DNA of 64,000 nt from Thermothielavioides terrestris NRRL 8126 (taxonomy: Eukaryota; Ascomycota; Sordariomycetes; Sordariales; Chaetomiaceae): NCBI RefSeq assembly GCF_000226115.1, contig NC_016458.1:5118001-5182000 (forward strand). Reading direction: 5' to 3'. The position numbers and the translations under genes were made by a program. The notes under the pieces were generated by a model that was not told the DNA's origin, did no database searches, and saw only the letters and a list, made by a program, of their open reading frames with translations. The stretch's first letter is position 1, and each line of letters starts with the position of its first letter. Of the stretch, positions 46,384 to 58,915 are shown one piece after another.

Positions 46384-47031
46384 CTATGCTTTGCTCTCAG
46401 GGCCCTCTTCCAACGCCTTCACCAGCTCGTCCCAGGCCGAGACAACCTCGCTCCTCTGGGCAGCCCACGGCCCCGCATCGTTGCTCGCGTCCAGGCCGAG
46501 CTCCTGCCCGTTGAAGCACTTGGTGCGGAAGTCGGGGTCGGGGAAGGCGAAGCCGACCGACTTCTCGGTGACGCGCACGCGCATGGCGCGCAGGACGGCG
46601 CGCAGCTGCTCGGCGCACTGGTGGCCGCCGTGGCCGCCGTAGCTGACGATCATGGCTGGCTTGCCGGCCCACTCGTGGAACAGGAAGTCGAGGGCGTTCT
46701 TGAGCTCGGCGGGGAAGCTCCAGTTGCGCTGCGGCGTGACGAACACGAAGGCGTCGAGCGCCGCCACCCGCCGCGACCACGCGCGCGTGTGCTCGTGCGC
46801 GTACCCGTCCGCCGACTGGATCCGCTGCGGGATGCCCGGCTCGTCGAAGAAGGGCAGGTCGACCGCCTTGAGGTCGACCACGTCGAACGTGACGGTCCGC
46901 CGCGGCGACGCGGCCTTTTCCTCGGCGTTCTTGATGATGTCGTGCACGAAGCTGGCGATCTGCGGGCCGACCCGCACGACCCGCCGGCTGCCGATGATTA
47001 TGCCGACCTTGAAAGCCTTGTCTGTCGCCAT
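46384..47031 (-). CDS. NADPH-dependent FMN reductase (flavodoxin-like)
   Basis: Single exon, 215 aa. The FMN phosphate loop is KVGIIIGSRRVVRVGPQIASF (G-S-x-R). The second flavin contact is FVFVTPQRNWSFPAELKNALDFL, and the third is AMIVSYGGHGGHQCAEQLR. This is the PF03358 flavodoxin-like fold, with a length (about 190-215 aa) typical of the family. It uses NAD(P)H to reduce FMN or quinones in the cytosol. The conserved T-P-x-Y/R-N-x-S segment that lines the flavin is present. In many fungal members this activity protects against quinone stress. Confidence 0.9.
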   Translation of the reverse strand: MATDKAFKVGIIIGSRRVVRVGPQIASFVHDIIKNAEEKAASPRRTVTFDVVDLKAVDLPFFDEPGIPQRIQSADGYAHEHTRAWSRRVAALDAFVFVTPQRNWSFPAELKNALDFLFHEWAGKPAMIVSYGGHGGHQCAEQLRAVLRAMRVRVTEKSVGFAFPDPDFRTKCFNGQELGLDASNDAGPWAAQRSEVVSAWDELVKALEEGPESKA

Positions 47032-48964
47032 GTTGGGTAATCAAGATGGATTGCGGTGCGCTCGGCTGTTGTTTTGAAAAATACCGATGTTCGATGTCAA
47101 CCTTACTCAGCGGCAAGGGACAAGGAGGGAAGGGCAGGACAAGCTTGGTTATTGAAGTGCTTGAATTAACGGTTCGTGTCCAGATTCCGTATTTCTTATG
47201 ACGGCACGGGATCCTGTGTCAGCAGAGACGGGCAGGTGCATAGGTTGCTTCCCGTTCGCAATCGGGTTCTCGCGCTTTGTTCTGCCTTATGTCCGTCCGC
47301 TCTGACTAAGCTCTAAGCTCCGTCCCGTCCCTGCTTGAAGTAAGCTGTTGACCCCGAGGGCCGAGCCGGCCTCGGTGAATTCGTGTAAATCCGGCCCAGC
47401 GATTGGCAAGCGGCGGCGGGTTGAACAGAGTCGCCCGCGTCCCCTGCGCCGTCCCCCCGCATCCCTTGCGCCGCCCCCCGCGTCCCAGCCGGCCCCGGCC
47501 CAAGGCTTATCACCGTGCTTCGCGTTACACTATGCTTGCACCATGCATGCTCGCTTTCCAGGCCGTCAGCCTCTTCTTTCCCCCTCGCATCGCACTCAAC
47601 ACCCCTGTCGCGATCATGCATCAAGTCCGAGCTGGCCCACAGCTTACCCCTGTCTCCGCGGAGCCGGTCCGAACTGGAGGACGGAGCTGACCTCTCAGAC
47701 CCGAAGGATTGGTTCGGCGCAGCCCAGCCCATCGGGCCATTAGTTGACGGATCGCCATAGTCTGGATCCACCAGCCCCTGAGACCGGGAGCCCAACTGGA
47801 GCCCAACAGGTGCCCTCTCTTCCACAATCTTCCTTCCCAACACACAACTACACGGCTGAACACATTGCTGTTGATGTGCTCAGATGGCGATAGCATCGAT
47901 TGCTCGCTTCCGCGTAGAGGTTCCAACATGACCTATCCTATGCAGGTCTCTCAGACGCAGTGAACAAACAGGCCCGGAGTTAAGTAACTAGTAGTCCGAT
48001 CGAGTCCAGCAATTCCCTGAGCATCCTGAAACTGCCGCTGTTGAGCACCTGGGTAATTCAACACCGTTCGTCCCTCAGACGTGTTTGGAAAATAGTTAAG
48101 AACGGAGCCACAAGTGTGCCAGTAAGAATAGTTTCTAGCGCAGTGGTTTCAACAGAACGATGCCCGGGTGTTTCCCCTTTCTTGCGAACCCCCTGAGGAA
48201 CACGCTCCCACTTGTTGAGGAAAGTTGACGAAGGAGCGGAACACCTTACCGTAGGCGTTTGCGTTAAGCGTTAAGCTCGGGGTCTGAAATGATGACCTCT
48301 TTTTGTTCAATGGATTCGATGCAGAACGGAATTGACGCAGCTCGGGCGAGCCGCCGGTGCGGTCGGAAGCAACCGGGTGGCGAACGAGACGAGGCCAGCA
48401 GTCCTCGATGTGTAGACGGGATCCGCTTCGGATAATCAAACATCAGCACAGCATATCCATTAGATGAGAGCGTAGCTCCGCTATCTTGGGCAGGGACTCT
48501 CTCCCCTGCGATGGTGGCAATGTCCGTTGCTGTTCCGGAACCGGCATGAAGTTTACGGTGACCGTCATCAGTGGGCTTGTAAACCGGACCTTGGAATTTT
48601 CCGATGCTCGAGTCGCTCGACAGAAATTTCGAGTTGCGGGCGAAAGGTTTGGAGGTCTTACTCCTAGTTTCAGCAGGGACCACACAAGCTGAGCGACTCG
48701 CCGACCCTTCAACTCGCAGACTGCGTTCACATCGATATTCACGCCGTAGCGAAAACACAATACACTGCATTCAACCTTGATAACCTAACAACACGAAGCA
48801 CCTAAACGAGCTATCCAAACAGAAAAACGACCAATCTAGGAACCTCCAACGATTTGTCTCTCTCTCTCTGTTTCCCTCTCTCTCTCTAATAACCCCCTTC
48901 CACACCCCACCCACCTCCTCCACCCTAGCTAGGCCTCAGCAGACCCCAAACCAAACCCAGCCGT
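47032..48964. other. 1.9-kb spacer left of the biosynthetic cluster
   Basis: No gene recognised. CT-rich microsatellite-like tracts occur at about 48857-48889 beyond the 3' end of the PKS gene. Confidence 0.4.
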
Positions 48965-51900
48965 TCAGCTGTAGTACTCCACCAACCACCGCCGCAGGTC
49001 CCCGACGGTGGGGTACTCGAGGAACAGGCTGCCGCTCATGACCACGCCGAGCTCCTCGCGGAACTTCTCCGCCAGCACCAGGCTCATCAGGCTGTCCACG
49101 CCCAGGTTGGCGAAGCTGGCCTCGTCGCGCAGCTCCGCCGCGTCCAGCGCCGTCTCGCGCGCTACCAGTGCTAGCGCCTTGGCTGCTGTGCTGTTGCTGC
49201 TTTCCCCGGGGGCCGGTGCGGCGGCGGGGGCTGGGGCAGGTGCCGGGGCGGGAGTGGGTGCCGGGGTAGGAGTGGGAGTGGGAATGGGTGCTGGGATGGT
49301 TGCGCGAGCGGGCTCCGCGGGACGCGCTGGGGCTACTGACACGGGAGCTGGGTCCTTCTTCGCTGGTGCTGGTGCTGGTGCCTTCTTTGGTGCGGCTGCT
49401 GCGGGCTCGGTGGCACCGCCGCCGTGGGTGATGGGGTGCACGTCGCGCGGCGAGAAGAAGCGGTTCAGCAGCATGCGCGGGTACGCGCGGAACTTGATGG
49501 CCTCGACCAGGCCGACGATGGTGTCGTTCTGCAGGATGTAGACGTCGCCGAGGTAGACGTTGGGGTCGGCCTCGGTGGGGATCATGTGGACGTAGGACTG
49601 GTACCTGCCGCCGGCGACGAGGTCCCTGGCGAAGCGCATCGAGCGGAAGCCCGGCGTGACGCAGAACTTGGCCTGGTTGTCGACCGCGTCCGACACGTTC
49701 ATGACGAAGCCCGCCAGGTGGGCCACGCTGTCGATCCAGTGCGGCGGCACCGTCCAGGTGCCCGCCCGGTCGGCCACCAGCTCGACGTCGGCCACCGCCT
49801 CGAGCCCGTGCAGCACCACCGACTGCATGCCGCGGTACTTGGGCGCGTAGTCGACCAGGCTGTTCGCGAAGAGCCGGTATGCCATGGCGCTCGAGAACTT
49901 GTTGGCCACGCCGCGCTCGGCGAGCTCCCGCAGCGCCTGGATGCGGCCCAGCACCAGGTGCTTGTAGGGGATCCACGAGGTGAGCCACTCGGCCGCGGTG
50001 CCGAACGTGAGCGCGGCCGTGGCGAAGGGGGGCTCCTCGCTGCTGACGTGCCCGTCCTGCCCGGCGTTGTGCCACTCCAGGCGGCCGGTTGGGGCGCCCG
50101 AGCCGCTGTCGTCGATCGTGAGCGAGACCTGGATGAGCTGGGGCTTGGTCGTGTCTTGGTTGGCAATCAGCCCCTCGGTGACGACCAGATCGACGACATT
50201 GGCCCGCCAGTCCGCCGCGTCGGGTCGCATCTTCTTGAGCAGGTATTGCCCAAGGGTGATCGCAATGTCGGCATGGATGGACTAGATCGCAACAGTGGTT
50301 AGCAGGTAGGAGCTCCACGATATTGACCTCTGCTGAGAGACCGGACGTACCGATGTCACCACGCCACAGTTGTTCATCTTGTGGCCCCATGCCGCAGCAA
50401 AGAGCTCGGGGTGCATGAGGTCGGACTGCATGACCACGCGACCGGTCGACCCCTGGATTTCCTCCTCGACGATATTCTGCACGCCCGCCGTCCTCGGGCC
50501 AGCGGGAGGCGCCGGCTTGGCCGACGCCGCCTTGAGCAGCGCCTTTTCCGCGTCGTAGAACGTGTTGCCCTTGGTCAGGGCCCAGTCGCCGTTGTACGGA
50601 ATCCAATAGTTCTTCTCGTTCCAGGCGTACGCCGGCAGGTCCAGGAGCCGGAGCGCCGGCTCGAAGGGCTTGTGGAAGGCGTCCCAGTTGATCTCCACGC
50701 CGGCACAGTGCAGCGTCGCGAGGCTGCCGGCCAGGGTCGAATAGTTGTCCTCGCCCCGGCGGAGGGACGGGACGGCGGCGGCCACGGACGGCAGCGTGGT
50801 CTGGACGAAGTTGACGCAGACGGGGTGGGGCCCAATCTCGATCCAGGCCGTCTGGCCGTCGATCGACGAAGTCCTGAGCGCGCTCTCGAGGGCGCCGCGG
50901 AAGTCGACGGCCTCGCGCGTCGCCCGCCGGACGTAGTTCGCGTTCAGCGTCCTGTCGTCGAACACGACCTTGCCGAGCAGCGGCGAGATCACGGGCACCT
51001 CGGGCGACTGGAACACCACGCCGGTCCGGCCGACCTCTTCGAAGGCGTCCAGGATGGGGTCGGTCTGCGCCGAGTGGAAGGCGAAGTCGACGTCCAGGCT
51101 GACGCACTTGTACCCGGCCGCCTGCAGCGTGCCGCAGAGGACGTCGATGTTGTCGCGCGGGCCGCTCAGGACCGTGTCCTTGGGCCCGTTGAGGCACGCA
51201 ATCTCGTAGGCCGGGCTCTGGGCATCCTTGCCGAGCACCTCGGCGATCTGCTCGCGCGACGCCTTCACGGCGAGCATCTTGTGGCTGCCCGCCGTGCACT
51301 TCTGCTCCAGCATGGTGGCCCGCGTCCCGGCGAGGAAGATGGCGTCGCTCGCGGAGAGCACCCCCGCCACGCAGAGCGCTGCGTACTCGCCCAGGCTGTG
51401 CCCCACGACGATGTCCGCCTTGACGCCCAGCGACTCCCAGTATCTGGCGACCGCGATCTCGGTGCAGACGAGGGCCAGCTGGGTCACGACGGGCGAGTGT
51501 TTGTGATCCTGCGGGTGGCTTCCGTCGATCGCGGGGATGAACGACGGGAACCCCTGATGCTGGCAGATATCGTCCAGCTCCTCGATGTCCTGGCGGAATC
51601 CGGGGCAGTGGCGGAACAGGTCGAGGTCCATCGAGCGGTGGGACGCGCCCTGGCCGGTGAAGGCAAACGCCACCGGGGGCGGGCCCGTCGCAGGGATCGT
51701 TTTGTGCGAGTCGCTCTCGAGATACGACGAGAGCATCTTCCGCAGCTGGGCCACGTCGGTCGCTGCGACGGCCACGCGCTGGTTGTGGTGAAGGCGCCGA
51801 GCCGTTGTGGTGTAGGAAAGGCTGGGCAGGGACACATCTCCGGCATCCAGGTACGCAATCAGACGCTCCAGATTCCCCTTGAGCGACACCTTGCTCTTCG

Positions 51901-54679
51901 CGGACACGGTCACGACGTGCGTGCGGCGAGGGTCGACGCCCTTGGGCTCGCGGATGGGGCCCTCTTCCAGCACGACGTGAGTATTGCCGCCGGCGGCGCC
52001 GAAGTTGTTGATGGCAGCGATGCGCTTCCTGGCGGGGCTGCGTGACCACGGCTGCTGGGTGTAGGGGATGTGGAGGTTCCGCTTGTCCAGGTCCTTGGGG
52101 AAGGTCGGGTTGAGGCTGTTCTTGATGCCCACGTGGCGCGGGATCATGCCCTTCTGGAGCATGAGGAGGACCTTGACGAGCGCTGTTGTCCCGGCGACGG
52201 CCTCTCCGTGGCCCACGTTGGCCTTGACCGTCCCGATGACCAGCGGCTGGTCCGGCCGGCGCCGCTTCGTGCTCGTGAGCGGAGCATAGACCTGGCAGAC
52301 GGACTGGATTTCTTCCCTGTCGCCGGCCTGCGTGCCCGTGCCGTGCATCTCGACATAGCTCACGTCGAGAGGGTCGACGCCGGCGCTGTTCAGCACCTGT
52401 CGGAAGAGGTAGGCCTGGGCACCGGCGTGGGGGTGCGTGAGGGAGACGGCCTCGGCCGAATGGTTGGTAGCAGCTCCCAGGATCACGCCGAGGATGTTGT
52501 CGTTGTCAGCCTCGGCGTCTTCGAGCCGTTTCATGACCACGGACGCGATGCCATCGCCGCGGCAGTAGCCGTCGGCCTCCGAGTCCCACGCCTTACACGC
52601 GTTGGGCGTTTTGGAAAGGAAGTGGTCGATGCTGAGCCCGGCGAACGCGTCAGGGTTGGTCAGGACGTTCACTCCGCCAGCAATGGCCGTGTCCACCTCG
52701 CCGTTCCAGAGGGCCGTGCAAGCGGCCTGCGGTCGGTCAGTCAGATTGAATTTCCGCGTGTGCGCAGCTAACAAGGTGCACATACCTGAATCGTTGCCAA
52801 CCCCGACGAGCACGCAGTATCGATGCTGTAGCTGGGGCCGGAGAACTTGAAGAAGTAGTTGATGCGCCCCGGTCCAAACGCACGGCATCCGCCCGAAATG
52901 AAGTAGTTCCGGATCTCCTGCGCGGTGTTGATCTCGCGGTAGTCATCGCTGGCCTGGGCGTAGAAGGTGCCGATGCGGTGGGCATTTGTGGCGGCCGTCC
53001 GGTTGCACACGACGCCGGCCTGCTCGAGGGCCTCGTAGGCCGTCACCAAGGCCAGTCGCTGCATGGGATCGGTCTGCTGCGCCTCGCGGGGGGACATGTT
53101 GAAGAAGGGCGCGTCGAAGAGGCCGGGCTCATCGATGAAGCAGCCGTAGGGGGTCAGCGAAGCGTTCATGCGCTTGCCGGTCGGGTCGGCGTGCGTCTCC
53201 ACGTCGAACCTGTCGGGCGGGATCGTCCTGTGGACGTCGAGGCCTTGCTCCAGGAGCGACCAGAATTTCTCCGTGTCGGTGGCGCCGCCCGGCATCCTGC
53301 AGGACATACCGACGATCGCGATCTTGGCCTGGGCGGGTCCCCTCGGCCCCTTCGACGGCGGGGTCGAGTTGGCAACCCATGCCATGGCGTCTTCGATGGC
53401 CACGTCCACCCCGCTGAGCTCCGAGCGGAGGGCCGAGACCAGTTCGTGAAGGGGAACGGAGTTATGGAAGGTGATGAATTGGCATTCAGGGGCCGCTTGG
53501 GCGCGGACCCGCGAGACGACCGCCTGGACCACCTTGTGCCACTGGTTGGCGCACGTGAGAATCTCCCGCACGATGCCTTCGAACAGCTGCGAGACCGAGG
53601 CCGCCTCGAACTCCCGGCCGGTGCTCGACGAGATAACGGGAAGGCGCGGGATATGCTGGGGATTCTGCTCCAGCTCTGCGAGCAAGCTGGTGCGCACCAC
53701 CTTGGCCACATGGCGGGCCGAGTAGATGTGCGGCGCGTGACACAGGCCGGCAAACACGGAGAGGGAGACGGAGCGGCGGTCGCGGAAGTAGTCGGCCTCG
53801 CGGAACAGCTGCTTCAGGCGGGCGGGCGGTCCGCTCACGGTGACGCACTCGGCCGAGGTTTGGCTGATGGCGCTCACGTACACCCGGCTGCTGTCGGGCA
53901 TGTCCTTCTGGAACGCGTCCAGCTCCCGCTGCACCTCGTCGGCCGTGGCGTCGGGCAGCACGTAGGCCCAGGGCTCGGGCGGAGCGGATCCGGTGAGGAA
54001 GCGCGGCTGGAAGTTCTGCGAGACATGATGGACCATGACACCCATGCGGAAGGCGATGCGCACGACCTGGACGGCGGGGAGCGGCAGATCGCCCACCGTC
54101 GGCGCGAGGGCGACTGCCGCGGCTGCGAACAGGCCTGTGCCCAGTCCGGTGAGAATGGTGTCCCCGGGCTGGAAGACATAGCTCTCAGGATGTTCCTCAA
54201 AGTGCCTAGTTGAGAGCGCCGCAGATGTCAGTAACAACGAAGCACGAAGGACAACCTGGGCCGGCAGGGGGTTTCACTCACCCAATGAAGGACGCCAGCT
54301 GCAGCACACACAGAAGCGTCCCATCCACCGACCCGCCCAGCGGGCCCTGGCGCAGCTTCGTGTCTTCCCAGAGGTGCAGCACGCTCTGAAAATGCGGCAT
54401 CAACGACCTCAGCTCTCCCGGAAGCTGCCTAACCTCATCGCGGATGGCCCGGTTGACTTCGTCGATGAATCGTGTCACGACCGGATACCGTCTGTCCTGG
54501 GTGCAGATGTGCAGCTTGCGCAGAAGCTGCAGCACGTCGTCATTGGGGAAGTCGGTGCCGAAGAAGGCGACCTTGGTGCTGGGCTGCTGCGGGCTGGACG
54601 TGCCCGTTAGCCTCGGCGACCTGGCGAAGTCGACCGGCGTGTCGATGACACTGGCATCGACGGATTCGGAGGACGTCAT
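48965..54679 (-). CDS. Non-reducing polyketide synthase, SAT-KS-AT-PT-ACP, no thioesterase
   Basis: Four minus-strand exons (54679-54282, 54205-52786, 52726-50351, 50281-48965) encode about 1836 aa. Domains in order: SAT (about 26-330); KS (about 426-855) with Cys in IDTACSSG (about 598), His in EMHGTGT (about 734) and His in NVGHGEA (about 779); AT with FTGQGASH and Ser in [10 protein letters not shown] (about 1050); PT with its catalytic His in [11 protein letters not shown] and Asp in [12 protein letters not shown]; a Pro/Ala-rich linker; one ACP with Ser in LGVDSLMSL. The protein ends 45 residues after that serine, so there is no TE/CLC, methyltransferase or reductase domain. This is the layout of emodin/atrochrysone-carboxylic-acid synthases (ACAS, MdpG, GedC), which release product through a separate metallo-beta-lactamase thioesterase. 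The SAT motif reads GLGTG (153-157) where active SATs have GxCxG. The product is inferred, not shown: a C16 octaketide anthraquinone precursor. Confidence 0.93.
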
Positions 54680-54962
54680 GACTTTGGGCGCCTGGAGGTC
54701 ACGTTGAATGGCCACCTGAAAAGGAGGCAGGGGGGAAAAGGGTTGAACTCAGTGCAGCACAGCACGACACGACATGCGATAGCGCAGGCCGACGACGAGG
54801 AGGTTCAGGTCACATCATCTGCTTCACGGCGGTGATATGCGTGACAGATATCTGAAATCTTGCCTTGCATTTATCTCTTCAGCCCGGTATCCAGCAGCCC
54901 AGCCAGCTTACAGGGCTCGATCTCTATCCACCGAGTACCCCGTAGCTGGCGCGCGACGACGG

Positions 54963-54973
54963 TCGTTGCTCGG
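54963..54973 (+). promoter_or_regulatory. Candidate AflR-type site upstream of the PKS
   Basis: TCGTTGCTCGG fits the relaxed AflR consensus TCGN5CGR and lies about 285 bp upstream of the PKS ATG. Chance occurrence is possible because the motif is short. Confidence 0.3.
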
Positions 54974-56529
54974 GCAGCCTCACGAGGCGTTCACTGCCAC
55001 CTTGGCAGGTGGCAAGTCCGACCGAGCCCTAGGCGCGGAAAGGGGCTCATGTCCGAGCCGACCCGTGAATCCGTGGCAATGCCGACAGTCCGAGACGGCT
55101 GAGATAGGCACAGAAAGAGGGGGGGGGGAGGGGGGGACCATTTCGGGCAGTATGGCCTGCGCCTCAGAGCAGCGTATCGGAGTAATCACCGCCGAGCCTT
55201 AAGCTCACCGCTCCGTGGCCCGACGCCCGCGACTCCACGCTCGGCGCGGGTTCTCCAGCTCATTGGGGCGGCTGGTGTAACCTGCCTGTGATGGTTCTAG
55301 ACTTCTGAGTCCCAATGTTGTGTCTCGGTGCAGCATGCATGCATCATACTCAGCAATCAAGGTCCAGTCGTGCCTCGAAGAACTCTCGGGTTGCATCCCC
55401 ATCAGCGGCGTCCCAATGGGATGAAGCGTTGACTATTTGATTCCTCACCTGCCATGGTTCCCGTTGCATAGGCGGTGTGCGCGATGAGGAGGATGATGGA
55501 CCGTTGAAACTTCGCGAGACAATGTGTTGCGATTTATCTTTTTTTTTTCCTTTTTTTCTTTTTTTCTTTTCGGGCTAGATGCCATCACGGGCAGGTGCAA
55601 CACGACGCTGCTTTGCGCCATTACACTGCACGCTGCCAAAGGTTCGGGGTATGTTGGGCTCAGAAGTGAGGAGCTGCTGTGGACCCTATTGTCTATTCCA
55701 CGCTTCCAGGTTACTACGTATCTGAACATCCTAGGGAGCATATTCCGTCACTAACCGATACTCCATCAAGCAGGTGAAATGCTGGCAGCTGCGGGAGAGC
55801 ATTATCATAGCTGAACTGAGAGGTCTAACACGTGCACTGTCTAGAACAGTCCACGTTGCTCGCAGGTGCCCGCGCCCATTACAAATTCAGATTCAAGGGT
55901 TTGGGGACGGATGCTGTTCCGTGCTGCAGCTTTCGAACACCTCAAGGAGTCGCAGCAGCACTCGACGTGCTCGGCATAATCAAGATTCAATGATCGGCAT
56001 ATTTCTCGGGGAACACTGCACACCCACTGGCACTTCCTCCTGGCGAGAGGCGGTGTTGACGGCAGCTGCCCACCTGGCAGTCAGCAGGACCTTTCTTTTG
56101 CCAATGTGAATTCAGCATTAAAGACACGGCATCTTCTTGGTCTTTCCATGGCAAAGCTGAGCGAAAGCCTTGTGTGAGCTTATCTCTCCGCCTCCAGAAT
56201 TACCTCATAACCCTACATCCTGTTTGATTCAGAGTTGATGACGTGGAATCAATCTGGACAGTAGCTGGAGTTCAGCTTTCGGGATATCCGACCACAAATC
56301 TTGGTGCCCCTGAGACACCTTGGACGCCACGGGCTTGGCGCGCGCTTTGGCTATCAGGCAGCGTTGGATTGCTGTGGATAGTGATGGAATTCAAAGGGTG
56401 GCTCATTCAAGACAACGGGAGGCAGAAGTGTGAATCTTTCCAGCATGATTGGCTACAGTTACGATACACCCCTGGCTTGTTTGTTAGTTCGGTATTTATA
56501 GTGGATCACGACAGGGGCTCTCTGTCTCC

Positions 56530-57033
56530 TTGTGGTTGTCAAACACCAGGTCAAAGTGGGTCCAAGAGAGGTCTGCTGCACACACACTTTTTCCAGAGAA
56601 GCCCACAGTATATGCTACAACAGTAGCCCACATAGCGCTTGCGCAAGTAGTAGAGGGGCTCTAGATATACATATTCAGTGCCGTAGAATCCGAATCTGCA
56701 GTCAAATTGATGGTGCGCGCAAGACGCGTTGAGATCTAGATAGCTGTAATATTAGTGTAAAATACCTTTTTTACATTAGATTTTGCGTAAAATACACGTA
56801 ATTTTACAGATATCTAGGTCTATCTAGATCTCAGCGCGTCTTGCGCGCACCATCAATCTGAATGCAGATTCGGCTTCTACGGCATTGAATATATATAGCT
56901 AGAGCCCTCTACCATACGCGCAAGCGCTATGTAGGCTACTGTTGTGGAATATCATTCTGGGCTTCTGTGGAAAAGGTGTGCGCGCAGCAGACCTCTCTTG
57001 GACCCACTTTGACCTGGTGTTTGACAACCACAA
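56530..57033. mobile_element. Foldback element: about 250-bp arms forming a near-continuous inverted repeat
   Basis: The sequence beginning TTGTGGTTGTCAAACACCAG at 56530 reappears as its reverse complement ending at 57033. The arms match throughout with scattered, mostly transition differences, for example GGTGCGCGCAAGACGCG in both and TAGCGCTTGCGC in both. The centre near 56780 is AT-rich. No transposase is encoded. The inner 60-70 bp match less well. It resembles a non-autonomous foldback/MITE insertion, with its right end about 125 bp from the aflS-like stop codon. Confidence 0.8.
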
Positions 57034-57159
57034 CCGTACACCCCGAACGTTTGGTTGCACAAAGCGGATCTCGCCGCCGCGCCCTCAGAACGGAAGGCTA
57101 GTGGCGATCAATGTAACCTCGCATCATGAGCTTATTTTTCTTGGGCTTCACTACCGCCA

Positions 57160-58915
57160 TCAACAGCCTGCACCGGCGCGCGTGTATCGGACGACGAATG
57201 CAACGTCGGCTGTGCCTGGGCTGGCCAGCCGGTGGACCACGGACAGCTTCCCGGCTTCGTCGCCAACGCTCTCCACCCACTTCAACACGTCTCCCAGTTC
57301 CACCTCCCGGTGGCCGGTTAGCTGCAGCAAGACGAGCTCGCCCATCTGCGAGAGGGCCTGGTTCTCCGGTTCCCCGTTTGCGCTGCCCAAGCCGTCGCCA
57401 CCGGCGGCTGTCCGCAGCCGCGCGGTCAAGATCAACATGGCGGCACTGTTGGTGCGCAGCACGTCCAAGTGGGCGCCGAGCTCGGCCAGGACGAGATGGC
57501 GGAGCGCCAGGGGGCCGGCTTGCGAGATGCTGGCACCACGGTTCCACGACGCGACCTGATCGGGAACGGTTGACAGCACGGAGGGCACCCGGAGGATGTA
57601 GACTGCGGCATCCCGTATCGGCTGCGACGCGCCGATGCGGCGCTGCTGGACCGTGATGCGCGGATTGGCCCGGGCCAGCTGCGCGAAGGCGGCTGTGAGC
57701 TCGGTGGGGGTTCTTGCGGGGCCGTCGTCGTGAAATTGGACCACGAATTCGAGGCTCGGGTATCGGCGCGAGAGCGCGTCTGCCAGTTCGCACGACTCAG
57801 CGCCGACCTGCATGTGCGAAGTACGAGGGTTAGTTCGTAAGGCTGGAAGATGCGGTTTCACAATAATCCGCCGCGCTAGCTGTATTGGGCGTGTGGATGG
57901 CAACACCCTGAGTTTCTCCTCCGTCTTCCGGAGAGCACGACCGGCTTACATACCTCTACGATGCGCGCATTGCCCAGGTTGAACCAGTCAAATCGAGCCA
58001 AGATATCCGGGCTCGCAAGATCGCGTGCGCTACTGGTGTGCTCGAGGAATGCGAGCCACTGGCGCCTTAGCTTTGCGCCCTGGTCCGCGGCAGCCAAGTG
58101 GCGGTTGCCTGAGGCCGAGAGGATGTCGGCGGCGGGCGTCCCGTTGGACATGGTGTTGGAGCTGGCACTGGCGCTGGCGCTGGGGAGGGCAGTGAGACAC
58201 TCTGCGAGTCTGCGGCTGGTTTCGGCCATGCGCAGGGCTGCCGGACCCACGCAACCACCAAGGAACTGGGCGGCATCCGCAAGCGAGAGATCCGAAAGAA
58301 AGGATGCGGAAAGTGTCGTGTGGGCTACGTGCCTTGGCAGTGGCTGGTCGAGGAAGCCAGCCGAGGCCATGAAGCTGACCACGGCATCGAGATGGTCCTC
58401 GGGGATCCCAAGTAGCTCGCCAAGGTCCGAAATCGCCACGCTGTCTCCCTGGGGGATGCATGCGAGCACCTGGAACTCGCACAGCCACCGAAGACACGAC
58501 AGGATCTGGGCCTGCAGGACGGGGGGGGTACGTCAATCAGTCTTTTTTCGAAGTGGAGGAAGTCAGAGATAAACAATCGCGTCGCCTCAACCGAGAAGGG
58601 AACTGCATGGGTTGTGTGGGTGGCAGGTTGTGGTGTGTGCACCGGCAATAGTTCAGGTTGGAATCGGTCTGGAACATTGAGCCGTATCCGCTGCCAGGTA
58701 CATACCTCGATGGCAAGATGCTGGATAAACTGACTGGGTTGGAACCCCTGTAATGCCCTCCGCAGGCGGGCTAAACTGGAAAGAGCACCCAGGCTCGCCG
58801 GGGGGATTCGCGTGGAGCCTTCCGTCCCAGACTGCCTGGGGAGCTGGGCCGTTTCGAGCCGGTCAGCGATATTGGCGAGCTCATTGGCGAGCCACTCGAA
58901 AGAAGGTGCTGCCAT
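57160..58915 (-). CDS. AflS/MdpA-like pathway coactivator (methyltransferase-related)
   Basis: Three minus-strand exons (58915-58706, 58511-57954, 57807-57160) encode 471 aa. The N-terminal region has a winged-helix dimerisation look (ILSCLRWLCEFQVLACIPQGDSVAISDLGELLGIPEDHLDAVVSFMASAGFL), as in family-2 O-methyltransferases. It is followed by FLSDLSLADAAQFLGGCVGPAALRMAE. The C-terminal half has an ELADALSRRYPSLEFVVQF strand pattern, but the glycine-rich SAM loop is not intact (VGAESCELADAL where VDVGGGxG is expected). This degenerate methyltransferase plan is the AflS (AflJ)/MdpA/GedD type, which binds and assists AflR rather than methylating. The divergent neighbour is an AflR-like regulator, the same arrangement as aflR-aflS. 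Introns are longer than average (194 and 146 bp). Confidence 0.8.

Larger units (their letters stand above)
54680..57159. other. Spacer between PKS and aflS-like gene, with an inverted-repeat element
   Basis: Holds the PKS promoter, a G-rich tract (55119-55137), T-rich runs near 55541-55570 and a large inverted repeat at 56530-57033. No gene is recognised. Confidence 0.5.

Noticed and set aside
49200..54000. Long plus-strand frames antisense to the PKS
   Set aside because: They mirror the PKS codons in GC-rich DNA and have Arg/Pro/Ala-rich shadow composition.
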